NCBI GenBank assembly: GCA_020444175.1
Contig: JAHLLM010000010.1
Coordinates: 62,001-126,000, forward strand
DNA: 64,000 nt
DNA from: Desulfobulbaceae bacterium
GTDB lineage: Bacteria > Desulfobacterota > Desulfobulbia > Desulfobulbales > SURF-16
Reading direction: 5' to 3'
In this document: in pieces, positions 34,448 through 44,524 of the stretch
How the letters are laid out: each line of letters starts with the position of its first letter
Position numbering within the stretch: the stretch's first letter is position 1
Program-made: the position numbers and the translations under genes
Notes under the pieces: generated by a model
What the model was told of the DNA's origin: nothing
The model's input: the letters and a program-made list of their open reading frames with translations, nothing else
Database searches by the model: none

Positions 34448-36148
34448 ATGAAAATCACAGGCGCACAGGCGTGGTTAAAATGTCTGGAAGAACAGAACGT
34501 TGATACTGTCTTCGGTTTTCCCGGAGGAGCAGTCATCGATCTTTACGATGAAATATTAGCGCAAGACAAGATCACCCATGTTCTTGTTCGGCATGAGCAG
34601 GCAGCTGTCCATGCTGCAGATGCTTATGCGAGAGTTATCGGGGATGTTGGTGTTGCCCTGGTTACTTCAGGTCCCGGAGCAACGAATACGGTGACCGGTA
34701 TCGCATCCGCTTATCTGGACTCCATACCCATAGTAGTTTTTACCGGCCAGGTTCCTACCGGACTCATTGGCAATGATGCCTTTCAGGAGGTTGATATTGT
34801 CGGTATTACGCGTCCATGCACAAAGCATAATTATTTGGTTAAGGATCCGAATCAACTGGTTTCTACCATCCGCGAGGCATTTCATATCGCCAGGACAGGT
34901 CGTCCCGGCCCGGTTTTGGTAGATCTTCCCAAGGATGTTATGGCCGCAAAAATAAGCTTTCCTGAGCCGAAACCAGTGAAGATGAGGACCTATCAGCCTA
35001 CATATGAACCGCATCCCGGACAGGTGGAAAAAGCCTGCAGGGCAATAATGAAGGCTAAAAAGCCCGTATTTTATATTGGCGGTGGCGTCATTGCTTCCAA
35101 AGCACATGACGAGTTGACCGAGTTGGCCCGTAAGATGGATATACCGGTTACCATGACCCTCATGGGACTTGGGGGGTTCCCCGGCACAGATCCATTGTCC
35201 ATGGGAATGCTCGGCATGCATGGCACCTATTATTCGAATATGGCTGTTGCCAACTGTGATCTGCTTGTCAGTGTTGGAGCAAGGTTTGATGACCGTGTAA
35301 CCGGCAGGATTGACGCCTTCGCTCCACACGCAAAAATCATACATATTGATATTGACCCCACGTCAATCAGTAAAAATGTCAGAGTTGATATCCCCATTGT
35401 TGCAGATTGTAAACATGCCCTGGCAGGAATGAATAACTGGTTTGATCGCTGCAAGGAAATTGATCTGGCTGCCGAGAAGGAAAAACATGAACCATGGCTG
35501 AAGCAGATTAAAGATTGGAAAGTTGAGCATCCTCTCGGATATGTTGAAGAAACTGATATTATCAAACCTCAGTTTGTTGTTCAGAAACTTCACGAATTAA
35601 CTCAAGGCGATGCAATTATAACAACTGAAGTCGGCCAGAATCAGATGTGGGCAGCTCAGTTTTATCATTTCAACCATCCAAGGGCCTTTATGACATCAGG
35701 CGGGCTGGGCGTCATGGGGTATGGATTTCCTGCTGCAATCGGAGCCCAGATGGCGGCACCGGATCGTACTGTTATAGATATTGCGGGTGATGGCAGTATT
35801 CAGATGAATATACAGGAGATGGCCACGGCCATGCAGTATAAACTGCCTGTAAAGATTGCTATACTCAATAACAATTTCCTTGGCATGGTTCGTCAGTGGC
35901 AAGAGCTTTTTTATGATAAGAAGTATTCTGCTACTCCTCTTGATGTGGCTCCGGATTTTGTTGCCCTGGCCAAGGCCTATGGGGCAGTTGGCTTACGTGC
36001 TACAAAACCGAGTGAAGTAGAGCCCGTCATCAAAGAGGCCCTGGCGACAAAGAATCTGGTTGTTATGGATTTCGTCATAGCCAGGGAAGAAGGGGTTTAT
36101 CCGATGGTTCCCGCTGGAAAAGCGACAACTGAAATGCTTCTGGTGTAA
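34448..36148 (+). CDS. ilvB: Acetolactate synthase, large (catalytic) subunit
   Basis: Thiamine-diphosphate enzyme for the first step of valine, leucine and isoleucine synthesis. 566 residues. The catalytic glutamate is in [17 protein letters not shown]; other hallmarks are [14 protein letters not shown], the FAD-binding middle domain, [18 protein letters not shown] and the cofactor site [15 protein letters not shown]. ilvN follows after 32 bp, giving the standard two-subunit enzyme. leuA further downstream extends the same pathway. Confidence 0.97.
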   Translation: MKITGAQAWLKCLEEQNVDTVFGFPGGAVIDLYDEILAQDKITHVLVRHEQAAVHAADAYARVIGDVGVALVTSGPGATNTVTGIASAYLDSIPIVVFTGQVPTGLIGNDAFQEVDIVGITRPCTKHNYLVKDPNQLVSTIREAFHIARTGRPGPVLVDLPKDVMAAKISFPEPKPVKMRTYQPTYEPHPGQVEKACRAIMKAKKPVFYIGGGVIASKAHDELTELARKMDIPVTMTLMGLGGFPGTDPLSMGMLGMHGTYYSNMAVANCDLLVSVGARFDDRVTGRIDAFAPHAKIIHIDIDPTSISKNVRVDIPIVADCKHALAGMNNWFDRCKEIDLAAEKEKHEPWLKQIKDWKVEHPLGYVEETDIIKPQFVVQKLHELTQGDAIITTEVGQNQMWAAQFYHFNHPRAFMTSGGLGVMGYGFPAAIGAQMAAPDRTVIDIAGDGSIQMNIQEMATAMQYKLPVKIAILNNNFLGMVRQWQELFYDKKYSATPLDVAPDFVALAKAYGAVGLRATKPSEVEPVIKEALATKNLVVMDFVIAREEGVYPMVPAGKATTEMLLV

Positions 36149-36180
36149 TACCGGAAATAGAATAAGAGAAGGGTGTTGTA

Positions 36181-36666
36181 ATGAAACATACCATATCCGT
36201 ATTATTACAAAATAGACCAGGAGTTCTGTCTCGCGTTACAGGCTTATTCAGTGGACGGGGCTTTAATATCGAAAGTTTATCCGTTGCTCCCACACTGGAA
36301 GCTGATATTTCTTGTTTAACCCTGGTAACGACAGGTGACGACGCAATTGTTGAGCAGATCACCAAACAATTGCACAAGCTTATTGATGTTATTAAAGTCA
36401 CGGACATCAGCGAAACTGATTATGTTGAAAGGGAGATGGCGCTCGTCAGAGTCAAAGCTGAACCCTCGACACGGGCTGAAATACTGCGCATTACTGACAT
36501 TTTTCGTGGTAAAGTTGTTGATGTCAGCCCGAGGAGTTTTGCGGTAGAGGTGACTGGAACCTGTGATAAGGTTAAGGCAATGATAGATCTTCTGCGGCCC
36601 ATCGGGATTCAGGAAATTATCCGTACAGGGACAATTGCCATGACCCGTGCCAGCAAAAAGTTTTAA
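36181..36666 (+). CDS. ilvN: Acetolactate synthase, small (regulatory) subunit
   Basis: 161 residues. An N-terminal ACT domain (VLLQNRPGVLSRVTGLFSGRGFNIESL, in part) binds valine for feedback control, and a C-terminal domain (about 80-160) activates the large subunit. Length is typical. A terminator-like hairpin follows at 36717. Confidence 0.97.
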   Translation: MKHTISVLLQNRPGVLSRVTGLFSGRGFNIESLSVAPTLEADISCLTLVTTGDDAIVEQITKQLHKLIDVIKVTDISETDYVEREMALVRVKAEPSTRAEILRITDIFRGKVVDVSPRSFAVEVTGTCDKVKAMIDLLRPIGIQEIIRTGTIAMTRASKKF

Positions 36667-36716
36667 CGACATCAAACAAAGAAGTTTTTAGATATTTCGT
36701 TTCGTAAGTCTTTGAT

Positions 36717-36752
36717 AATAAACCGGTATACCATAAGGCATACCGGTTTATT
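36717..36752 (+). terminator. Terminator-like hairpin after ilvN
   Basis: AATAAACCGGTAT (36717-36729) pairs perfectly with ATACCGGTTTATT (36740-36752), loop of 10 nt. The T-run is short but AT-rich ends help in both directions. It separates ilvBN from psd. Confidence 0.65.
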
Positions 36753-36797
36753 GCGTCTCAGGTCAAATGCGCCGGAACAAGTAAACGGAAGTTAGGC

Positions 36798-37442
36798 ATG
36801 AAAGAGCAACATATACCTGTGGCAAAGGAAGGCTATCCTTTTATAGCTCTGGCTGCCTTTGTAACCATAATTTTTTCATTGCTGGATTATGATATTATTG
36901 CTTTTTCCGCAATGCTGCTGACTATTTTTGTCCTGTATTTTTTCAGGGACCCTGACAGGATCATCCCTGAAGGAGAAGATGTTTTTGTTTCACCTGCGGA
37001 TGGAAAGATACTCTTGGTCGAAAAAGTTTATGATGATCGATTTGTCCATGAGCATGTCTATAAAATAAGTATATTCATGAATGTTTTTAATGTTCATGTC
37101 AACAGGACTCCATTCCCTGGAGAGGTGGAATCAATCATCTATTCACCGGGCAGGTTCTATTCAGCCAACACTGAACGCGGTGCCATGGAAAACGAGTTTT
37201 GTGCTGTTACTTTGTCAACAGGTTCCGAGCATCGGTATGCAGTAGTGCAGGTAGCCGGTCTCATCGCCCGCCGTATTGTCTGCTGGGCGACAAGAGGAGA
37301 TTCCTTGAACCGTGGTCAACGTTTTGGCCTCATACGCTTTGGCTCCCGTGTTGATCTCTACCTTCCTTTGAAAACTCAACTTGAAATTTCTCCGGGCCAG
37401 AAAGTCAGGGCTGGTGAAACCGTGCTTGGGTATCTTTCCTGA
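36798..37442 (+). CDS. psd: Phosphatidylserine decarboxylase proenzyme
   Basis: Makes phosphatidylethanolamine from phosphatidylserine. The 214-residue length fits the short, archaeal-like class. Two N-terminal membrane helices (18-35 and 36-50) anchor it; DPDRIIPEG and SPADGKILLVE follow, and the self-cleavage site is FGS at 181-183, Ser183 becoming the pyruvoyl group. pssA, which makes its substrate, is two genes downstream. Confidence 0.93.
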   Translation: MKEQHIPVAKEGYPFIALAAFVTIIFSLLDYDIIAFSAMLLTIFVLYFFRDPDRIIPEGEDVFVSPADGKILLVEKVYDDRFVHEHVYKISIFMNVFNVHVNRTPFPGEVESIIYSPGRFYSANTERGAMENEFCAVTLSTGSEHRYAVVQVAGLIARRIVCWATRGDSLNRGQRFGLIRFGSRVDLYLPLKTQLEISPGQKVRAGETVLGYLS

Positions 37443-37495
37443 TTCCGGATTTGAAATCGATAAATGCCAGTCTGACTTAAAATATTCGGGTATTT

Positions 37496-37738
37496 TTGAA
37501 AACAAAAAGTGACAAAATTTGGAAAGAAATTATATTCTCATTGTTAAGGAATTTGAGACTTATTGGCTCTTTTTTGCGTTTTGTTGTAATTATTGCTAGT
37601 ATTGGGATAAATCTGTCAGGTTATGTTGTTGGCTGGCTTGGATGCCTGCCGGTTTCGCTCCAGGTTTCATTAGCCGATTTATCGAAATCCATGAGACTTG
37701 ACTACAATCCGTATTTGGATAATGAGGGGATACCATGA
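37496..37738 (+). CDS. Small membrane protein between psd and pssA
   Basis: An 80-residue frame starting with TTG, with one or two hydrophobic stretches (about 20-50, LIGSFLRFVVIIASIGINL in part). Its stop overlaps the pssA start by 4 bp, which favours a real coupled gene, but no Shine-Dalgarno precedes the TTG and I do not recognise the family. It could be a small partner of the phospholipid enzymes or a chance frame. Confidence 0.45.
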   Translation: MKTKSDKIWKEIIFSLLRNLRLIGSFLRFVVIIASIGINLSGYVVGWLGCLPVSLQVSLADLSKSMRLDYNPYLDNEGIP

Positions 37739-38496
37739 AGGAAAAAGACCAGCAACACTATAATTCCCAGCGAGGAACCATCTGCCTGTTGCCGAACCTG
37801 TTGACAACAATGAGCCTGTTCAGTGGATTCTACTCAATTGTTTCATCTATCAATGGTGAGTTCTTTCATGCTGCAGTTGCTATCATTGTTGCTGCTGTTT
37901 TTGATGGGCTGGATGGGCGGGTGGCACGCATGACCGGCACAACCAGCAAATTCGGAATGGAGTATGACTCCTTATGTGACCTTGTCTCATTCGGAGTTGC
38001 TCCGGCAATACTTACCTATTTATGGATGATGCAGCCCTATGGCCGTTATGGCTGGCTGGCAGCCTTTCTCTATGTGGCTACCACCGCCCTCAGGCTGGCT
38101 CGGTTCAATTCCATGGTGGATGAAACTCCGAAAAATGTTTTTGTAGGGCTGCCCTGCCCGGCTGCCGCAGCTTTGATTGCCACTTCGGTACTTTTCTGCC
38201 GTTATGTTGAATTTCAAAGCAACTATCTTGATGTAGGTGTTTTGCTCATGGTGTATGCCCTGTCCTATCTTATGGTCAGCAGTCATCACTATCAGAGTTT
38301 TAAGCAGGTGAGCAAGGCAAAGACATTTCAGTTTATGGTTTTCATGGTGCTTGTCCTTATCGTTATCGCCACAGAACCTCAGGTAACGCTTTTTCTGGTC
38401 GGCGTTCTTTATGTCCTATCCGGACCCCTGGCGGGGGTTTACCGGTTAATTTTCAGGGATAAGAAGGCAGTAGAAGAACAGAAAAAATTTGTTTAA
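37735..38496 (+). CDS. pssA: CDP-diacylglycerol-serine O-phosphatidyltransferase
   Basis: Makes phosphatidylserine from CDP-diacylglycerol and serine in the inner membrane. 253 residues, several membrane helices. The CDP-alcohol phosphotransferase signature DGLDGRVAR followed by G-x3-D-x3-D in FGMEYDSLCD is complete. Together with psd it forms the phosphatidylethanolamine pathway. leuA follows after 41 bp. Confidence 0.95.
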   Translation: MKEKDQQHYNSQRGTICLLPNLLTTMSLFSGFYSIVSSINGEFFHAAVAIIVAAVFDGLDGRVARMTGTTSKFGMEYDSLCDLVSFGVAPAILTYLWMMQPYGRYGWLAAFLYVATTALRLARFNSMVDETPKNVFVGLPCPAAAALIATSVLFCRYVEFQSNYLDVGVLLMVYALSYLMVSSHHYQSFKQVSKAKTFQFMVFMVLVLIVIATEPQVTLFLVGVLYVLSGPLAGVYRLIFRDKKAVEEQKKFV

Positions 38497-38537
38497 CCGC
38501 AGCTTGTTGTTTGAGAGCTGCGATGTCGAGGTTAGAT

Positions 38538-40094
38538 ATGTCTCAAACAAGCGTAAAGAGCGATAAAGAAAAAGTTTTTATATTTGATACAACTTTACGG
38601 GATGGCGAGCAGTCACCCGGGGCCACCATGAATATGCAGGAAAAATTCCGGCTGGCCCAACAACTTGTCAAATTGCAGGTTGACGTCATTGAAGCAGGTT
38701 TTCCCATTGCTTCTGCCGGTGATTTCGACTGTGTCAAGAATATTGCGGATCATATAAAAGGTGCGCAGATTGCCGGTCTTGCCAGGGCAAATAAAAAGGA
38801 TATTGATGCTGCCTGGGAGGCTTTGAAAAAAGGGGAGAATCCCCGAATTCATACCTTTCTTGCCACATCAGACATACATCTGAAACACAAACTCAAAATG
38901 AGCCGGGAGCAGGTGCTGGAACTGGCTGTTGCCTCGGTTAAACATGCTGCCGGATATACGCCTAATGTGGAGTTTTCTGCTGAGGATGCCTCTCGAAGTG
39001 ACCTGGATTTTGTCTGTCGTGTTTTCGAAGCTGTAATAGACGCCGGGGCAACGACCCTGAATTTCCCCGATACGACTGGGTATGCCCTGCCGGACGAGTT
39101 TGCCGGACAGATTCGTTATCTGATGGAAAATATTCCGAATATTGACAAGGCAATTCTCAGCGTGCATTGTCATAATGATTTAGGTCTGGCTGTGGCAAAT
39201 TCCCTGGCCGCCATAAATGCAGGTGTGCGGCAGGTAGAATCAACGATTAACGGAATTGGTGAGCGGGCAGGCAATACCGCCATGGAAGAGCTGGTCATGG
39301 CCCTCCGGACCAGGGGTGACAGGGTAAGCGTCTACACAGATATCGCTACTGAACACATCCACGCTTCCAGCCGCATGGTAAGTTCCATTACCGGTATTCC
39401 CGTGCAACCCAACAAGGCCATTGTCGGAGCCAATGCCTTTGCCCATGAGTCAGGTATCCATCAGGATGGGGTTCTTAAGGAAAGAACAACCTATGAAATA
39501 ATGGATCCCTGTGATATCGGACTCACAAAGGGAAATTTGGTACTTGGAAAACATTCGGGCCGCCATGCCCTGAAAGACAGGCTGAAAGCACTGGGTTATG
39601 GTAATCTGACAGACGATGAGGTGAACAGCGTTTTTCATCGTTTTAAGGAACTGGCGGATGTCAAGAAAGAGATGTTTGATGAAGATCTGGAAGCAATACT
39701 GCTTGATGAGGTGGTGCGCATTCCGGAAACGTATCAACTTTTGTCTCTGGGAGCCATGAGCGGCAATAAAACGATGCCCACCTCCGCTGTGCAACTTCTG
39801 GTGGAAGGAAAAGAGGTTCAGGACGCGGAAATCGGGGTTGGGCCTATCGACAGTGCCTTCCGGACCATAGCCAAGCTGACAGGGACTACCAGTAAGCTTC
39901 TCTATTTTGCCGTCAGTTCCATTACCGGAGGGACGGATGCCCAGGGTGAGGTGATGGTAAGGGTAGAGGATGAAGGAAAAATAGTGGTTGGCCAGGGAGC
40001 TGACCCTGATATTATCACAGCGGCGGCCAAGGCCTATTTAAAGGCGTTGAACCGTCTTGACTATTTAAAGAAAGAAACGAAGAAAAACAGTTGA
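38538..40094 (+). CDS. leuA: 2-isopropylmalate synthase
   Basis: Condenses acetyl-CoA with 2-oxoisovalerate, the first committed step to leucine. About 518 residues. FDTTLRDGEQSPG (the metal-binding start), the catalytic core with LSVHCHNDLGLAVANSLAAI (in part), NGIGERAGNTAMEELVMAL and HESGIHQDG are present, and the C-terminal allosteric LeuA dimer domain runs from about 390. ATG 38538 has GAGG at a good distance; in-frame starts at 38511 and 38523 are less likely. Confidence 0.96.
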   Translation: MSQTSVKSDKEKVFIFDTTLRDGEQSPGATMNMQEKFRLAQQLVKLQVDVIEAGFPIASAGDFDCVKNIADHIKGAQIAGLARANKKDIDAAWEALKKGENPRIHTFLATSDIHLKHKLKMSREQVLELAVASVKHAAGYTPNVEFSAEDASRSDLDFVCRVFEAVIDAGATTLNFPDTTGYALPDEFAGQIRYLMENIPNIDKAILSVHCHNDLGLAVANSLAAINAGVRQVESTINGIGERAGNTAMEELVMALRTRGDRVSVYTDIATEHIHASSRMVSSITGIPVQPNKAIVGANAFAHESGIHQDGVLKERTTYEIMDPCDIGLTKGNLVLGKHSGRHALKDRLKALGYGNLTDDEVNSVFHRFKELADVKKEMFDEDLEAILLDEVVRIPETYQLLSLGAMSGNKTMPTSAVQLLVEGKEVQDAEIGVGPIDSAFRTIAKLTGTTSKLLYFAVSSITGGTDAQGEVMVRVEDEGKIVVGQGADPDIITAAAKAYLKALNRLDYLKKETKKNS

Positions 40095-40104
40095 GGTTTA
40101 TTAA

Positions 40105-41133
40105 ATGAGTCGACCAGAAGGATATAATGTTGCAGTTGCCGGTGCCACCGGTGCTGTTGGTGGAGCCATGCTTGATGTTCTTGAGCGCAGAAATTTTCCA
40201 ATAAAGGAGCTTCGCCTCCTTGCCTCGGAACGTTCTGTGGGCAAAAAACTTGTTTTTAAAGGCAAAGAGATTGCCGTGCAGCTTCTTGATAAAGATGCTT
40301 TTAAGGGCATTGATGTTGCCCTTTTTTCGGCCGGGGCATCCCGCTCTCTTGAGTTTGGTCCTGCGGCAGCAGCGGCTGGCGCCGTGGTTGTCGATAATTC
40401 CAGTGCTTACCGTATGGACCCGGAAATTCCCCTGGTTATTCCGGAAGTAAATCCCGGAGCCATAGCCCAATATACGAAACGGGGCATCATTGCCAACCCG
40501 AACTGTTCTACAATTCAGATGCTGGTTGCCCTGAAACCTGTTTACGATAAGGTTGGTATCAAGAGAATCGTTGTTTCGACATATCAGGCTGTTTCCGGCT
40601 CCGGAGCCAAAGCAATTGAGGAGCTGAAAAACCAGGTCAAGGCATATGCTGCCGGGAAAACTTTAGAAAACAATGTTTACCCGCACCAGATAGCCTTTAA
40701 TTGTCTGCCTCACATTGATTCATTCCTTGAGAACGGCTATACCAAGGAAGAGATGAAAATGGTCAATGAAACCCGGAAGATCTTTGAAGATGACTCCATT
40801 GGTGTAACAGCAACAACGGTCAGGGTGCCGGTCACGTTCGGTCATTCTGAATCCGTTAATATTGAAACGAACAAGAAAATTACCGCTGCTGAAGTTAAAG
40901 AACTCATGGCAACGGCTGATGGTGTCAGGCTCGTTGATAATCCTGAGAAAAATGAGTACCCCCTGGCCATTGATTGTGAAGGAAAATTCGAGACCCTTGT
41001 TGGCCGTATTCGTGAGGATGAATCCATTGAAAACGGTATCAATATGTGGGTTGTCGCAGATAATATCCTTAAAGGGGCGGCCCTCAATGCGGTGCAGATC
41101 GCCGAGGTGCTCATCAAGGACTATATAAAGTAG
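40105..41133 (+). CDS. asd: Aspartate-semialdehyde dehydrogenase
   Basis: Reduces aspartyl phosphate to the semialdehyde that leads to lysine, methionine and threonine. 342 residues. The NADP-binding VAVAGATGAVGGAML, the catalytic cysteine in NPNCSTIQM, and TYQAVSGSGAKAIEEL and VPVTFGHSES are seen. It supplies homoserine for thrC at 14 kb. The gene lies 10 bp after leuA. Confidence 0.96.
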   Translation: MSRPEGYNVAVAGATGAVGGAMLDVLERRNFPIKELRLLASERSVGKKLVFKGKEIAVQLLDKDAFKGIDVALFSAGASRSLEFGPAAAAAGAVVVDNSSAYRMDPEIPLVIPEVNPGAIAQYTKRGIIANPNCSTIQMLVALKPVYDKVGIKRIVVSTYQAVSGSGAKAIEELKNQVKAYAAGKTLENNVYPHQIAFNCLPHIDSFLENGYTKEEMKMVNETRKIFEDDSIGVTATTVRVPVTFGHSESVNIETNKKITAAEVKELMATADGVRLVDNPEKNEYPLAIDCEGKFETLVGRIREDESIENGINMWVVADNILKGAALNAVQIAEVLIKDYIK

Positions 41134-41168
41134 CAGTGCTTGATGCCTCTCCGGCTGAGCTCATTGCC

Positions 41169-41750
41169 ATGCGAATAATTTCCGGAACAGCAAGGGGCCG
41201 CAGATTAGTTTCTCCGGGGGGTAAAGGCAGAAAAGGGGAGATCCGCCCCACCTCCGACCGAGCCAGGGAGGCAATTTTTAATGTGCTGGCGCGGGAAGTC
41301 GATGGTGCCAGGGTTCTTGATCTTTTTGCCGGAACAGGGGCTCTGGGGCTTGAAGCTTTGAGTCGTGGAGCCCGGTCAGCTCTTTTTGTGGATAAGGGGC
41401 AGACATCCATTGACCTGGTCAGTAAAAATATTGAGTTATGCGGCTTCTGGCCCGAATCCACTGTTGTCAGAAGGGATTTAACCAGAAGCCTTTTTTTTTT
41501 AAAAAACCACATGCCCAAGGGAGGCTTTTCCCTGGTTTTTGTTGATCCTCCCTATCTCAAGTGTTCTCTTCGTCGTCTTTTAGACGATCTGGCCCAGGAT
41601 GATATTGTGGCCTCTGGAGGGATGCTTGTGGTTGAGTCAAGCTCAACTGATACATTGCCTGAAACAGCCTCGTGCTTTGTTCTTGTGGACCGACGTTCGT
41701 ATGGCGAAGCGGGTTTCTGGTTGTACAGAAAACAAGAAAGTGAACTATGA
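41169..41750 (+). CDS. rsmD: 16S rRNA (guanine966-N2)-methyltransferase RsmD
   Basis: About 193 residues. It opens with the family start MRIISGTARGRRL (ATG 41169; a longer GTG frame from 41136 exists). The SAM-binding DLFAGTGALGLEALSRGA and catalytic VDPPYL (NPPY type) are clear. It overlaps coaD by 4 bp; the rsmD-coaD pair is a very common arrangement. Confidence 0.94.
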   Translation: MRIISGTARGRRLVSPGGKGRKGEIRPTSDRAREAIFNVLAREVDGARVLDLFAGTGALGLEALSRGARSALFVDKGQTSIDLVSKNIELCGFWPESTVVRRDLTRSLFFLKNHMPKGGFSLVFVDPPYLKCSLRRLLDDLAQDDIVASGGMLVVESSSTDTLPETASCFVLVDRRSYGEAGFWLYRKQESEL

Positions 41751-42277
41751 GTGATTATGAACCGCTGATTGCGCCGAAGGTAACCGAAAATATAGCTGTT
41801 TATCCCGGAACATTTGATCCGATCACCAGAGGACATCTCGATATTATCCAGCGGGCTCTCCATCTTTTTGATCGTGTTGTTGTCGCCATTGCCGTTAATG
41901 CCTCTAAAAATCCTCTGTTCTCCCTTGAAGAGAGGAAACAGATGATCCTCGATTGTTTTCCCCGCGATGAGAGCCGGATTGAAGTGGATTCTGTAGAAGG
42001 GCTTCTCGTTGACTATGCTTACAGAAAAGGGGCAAAGGCAATTGTTCGTGGTTTGCGGGCTGTTTCTGATTTTGATTATGAGTTCCAGCTCGCTCTGATG
42101 AACAGGCGTATTGAGCGCGAGGTGGAAACCGTTTTTCTGATGACCGGATTCCGATGGATCTACATCAGTTCCAGTATTATTAAAGAGGCAGCCCGCCATG
42201 GTGGAGATGTCAGCGGGCTTGTCCCTGATCATGTCTGCGAAAAACTGCGACATGCGTATATGGGTAATGGGCAATGA
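41747..42277 (+). CDS. coaD: Phosphopantetheine adenylyltransferase
   Basis: Adds AMP to 4'-phosphopantetheine in coenzyme A synthesis. 176 residues with a 15-residue N-terminal extension before the usual AVYPGTFDPITRGHLDII (T/HxGH nucleotidyltransferase motif). KAIVRGLRAVSDFDYEFQLALMNR (in part) and ISSSIIKE complete the signature. panC and panD are in the same window. The stop overlaps the molybdoenzyme start. Confidence 0.96.
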   Translation: MSDYEPLIAPKVTENIAVYPGTFDPITRGHLDIIQRALHLFDRVVVAIAVNASKNPLFSLEERKQMILDCFPRDESRIEVDSVEGLLVDYAYRKGAKAIVRGLRAVSDFDYEFQLALMNRRIEREVETVFLMTGFRWIYISSSIIKEAARHGGDVSGLVPDHVCEKLRHAYMGNGQ

Positions 42278-44502
42278 GCGGAAAGGCTATGGCTGAGCAA
42301 AAACTGTCCAGGCGGTCATTTTTGAAAAATACCGGACTCTCAGCCCTGGCTCTGGGTTTGAGTCAACGGACAGCGTATTCTTTTACAGAGACGGACGATC
42401 CGCAAAATGGAAACACCCTTTCCTCTACGACGGTGCCAACCGTTTGCGCCATGTGCCGTGCCCGATGTCTTGTTCTTGCAACGGTGCGAGAGGGGCGTCT
42501 GCTCAAGCTTGAAGGAAATCCAGCCAGCCCTTTTAATGGCAGAATGGTCTGTGCCCGTGGCCAGGCGGCAGTGAAGCTGCTGTATGATCCTGATCGATTA
42601 AAATATCCCCTGAAGCGAATCGGGGAAAGGGGAGAGGGGAAATGGGTACGTATCAGCTGGGAAGAGGCTCTTGCAACCATCGCCTCTCAGTTTAAGAAAA
42701 ATCTCATAAATCACGGTCCGGCAAGCCTGGCCCTGTTCGCAGGTGGACCTTCCTCATTCTATATCAAAAAACTCTTCCAGCAGAACGGCATCTCCCAGGT
42801 TCACGATGCTTCCTTCAGTCATTGCGACAAGATTCGTAATCTAGCCTATGAGGCAACTTTTGGCACGTCTGCCGCACACTCTTTTCATCTGGATTATGCC
42901 AATACGAAATGTATCGTTCTTCTTGGTTCCCATGTCGGCGAAAACGTGCAGGTTCCGGAGTTAAGGCCGCTTCTTTCCGCCCTGCGGAATGGGGCGGAGC
43001 TGATAGTGGCCGACCCCCGTTACTCAGCCATTGCCGCTAAGGCGGATCATTACCTGCCTGTAAAACCAGGAACCGATATTGCCTTGCTGCTCGGTTGGTT
43101 GCATCATATTGTTTTTGAAAACCTCTATGATGCCCAGTGGATTGATGAAAATGCCTCTGGTTTTCCGGAACTGAAGAACCATCTGCAATACTATACCCTG
43201 AGCCGGGTTGCCGACTACACAGGAATTTCTGTCTCTGATATTCGTCGAACGGCGGAAACAATGGTTTCTCATGCCCCGGCAGTCATTATTCACCCGGGAA
43301 ATCATTTAAGCTGGTATGGCAATGATGTACAGCGGGTCAGGGCCCAGGCGCTGCTTGCTGCTCTTCTTGGTGCAGTGGACAGGACCGGGAGTATGCAATT
43401 TTCTGATATCAGCACCCCATTACCAGAGCAGATTGATGCCTTTGTCCAGGCAATGGACGCCGATGGTCCTTCGTTTTCCGCCCTGATGAACCGAATGGAG
43501 AAAAGGGAAATTAAATTTGCCGGTATCTGGGGCCAGAATCCATTCCAGAACCATCCTTCTCCCTATAAGACAATTACCTCCTTTAAGAAAGCTGAATTCA
43601 TTTTTTGCTCGGATATCCTGCCCGGTGAGGCGAGCCAGTATGCTGATATTGTTCTTCCTGAAGCAACCTTTCTTGAGCGTCTTGACGTCCTTGAAGTGTG
43701 GAAAAATCAGACGCGGCCTGTCATTGCCAGCCGTTTTCCTGTGGTAAAATCTCAATTTGAGGTAAAGGATGCTTACTGGATAGTCAAGCGCCTCGACGAT
43801 CAGATAGGTCGGCAGAGTATGTTCCCTCACATCAATGCTGCAAGTTTTCTTGACAGTCAGCTGATGAGCCTGGGGCTGTCCCTTGCTGAATTACGCTCCC
43901 ATGATGGCATGTTTATCCTGGAAGAGGAGATGGCTGACCCTGGCCATGATACGATTCCGGATTTCAGTGATATTGATCCTGACGAGGTTTTTGCCGAATT
44001 TGCCGTCCTCCCTCCTACACGCAGAATTGAGCTTTCTTCATCTTTCTTTGCCGAGCAGGGCTGGGATCCTCTACCGGGATTTAACGCTGATGACATCGAA
44101 TCTCCTCCCGCAGGTTTTGTAAGGCTTCTGTATGGACGCAGTCCTGTGCAGAGTCTAAGCTTTACCACCAACAATCCCTGGCTCAATCATGAGATTGACG
44201 AGAACGTGCTCTGGGTGAATGATATCTATGCAGCCCGTTCACGAGTCAAGGACGGAGAAAAGATTTTTCTGGAAAATCAGGATGGCATTCGTTCTATAAA
44301 ACCCATAAAGGTCAAGGTCACTCCTGGAATTCGCTCTGACTGCGTTTTTATGGTCCATGGCTATGGCTGCCGCTCAAGCCTGTTGAAAGAGGCTTTCAAC
44401 AGAGGCATCTCAGATACGGCCCTGATGACCAGGAGCAAGGAAGACCCCATCAGCGGTGTGCGGGGAATGAGGGTAAATTTTGTCCGTTTTGTGCAAGGCT
44501 GA
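42274..44502 (+). CDS. Tat-exported molybdopterin oxidoreductase, catalytic subunit (PhsA/PsrA-like)
   Basis: 742 residues. A Tat signal (SRRSFLK at 12-18) sends the folded protein to the periplasm. A 4Fe-4S site is formed by C58, C61, C65 and C93, and Cys184 in FSHCDKIRNLAYEATFG is the probable molybdenum ligand. VADPRYSAIAAKADHYLPVKPG and a C-terminal pterin-binding domain follow, as in thiosulfate/polysulfide reductase chain A. Substrate is unknown; sulfur compounds are a guess from the family. There is no four-cluster ferredoxin subunit or NrfD/PsrC anchor; a Rieske protein and a cytochrome b follow instead. Confidence 0.88.
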   Translation: MSGKAMAEQKLSRRSFLKNTGLSALALGLSQRTAYSFTETDDPQNGNTLSSTTVPTVCAMCRARCLVLATVREGRLLKLEGNPASPFNGRMVCARGQAAVKLLYDPDRLKYPLKRIGERGEGKWVRISWEEALATIASQFKKNLINHGPASLALFAGGPSSFYIKKLFQQNGISQVHDASFSHCDKIRNLAYEATFGTSAAHSFHLDYANTKCIVLLGSHVGENVQVPELRPLLSALRNGAELIVADPRYSAIAAKADHYLPVKPGTDIALLLGWLHHIVFENLYDAQWIDENASGFPELKNHLQYYTLSRVADYTGISVSDIRRTAETMVSHAPAVIIHPGNHLSWYGNDVQRVRAQALLAALLGAVDRTGSMQFSDISTPLPEQIDAFVQAMDADGPSFSALMNRMEKREIKFAGIWGQNPFQNHPSPYKTITSFKKAEFIFCSDILPGEASQYADIVLPEATFLERLDVLEVWKNQTRPVIASRFPVVKSQFEVKDAYWIVKRLDDQIGRQSMFPHINAASFLDSQLMSLGLSLAELRSHDGMFILEEEMADPGHDTIPDFSDIDPDEVFAEFAVLPPTRRIELSSSFFAEQGWDPLPGFNADDIESPPAGFVRLLYGRSPVQSLSFTTNNPWLNHEIDENVLWVNDIYAARSRVKDGEKIFLENQDGIRSIKPIKVKVTPGIRSDCVFMVHGYGCRSSLLKEAFNRGISDTALMTRSKEDPISGVRGMRVNFVRFVQG

Positions 44503-44524
44503 TGTTGCTGCTTGAGTTCCTGTC

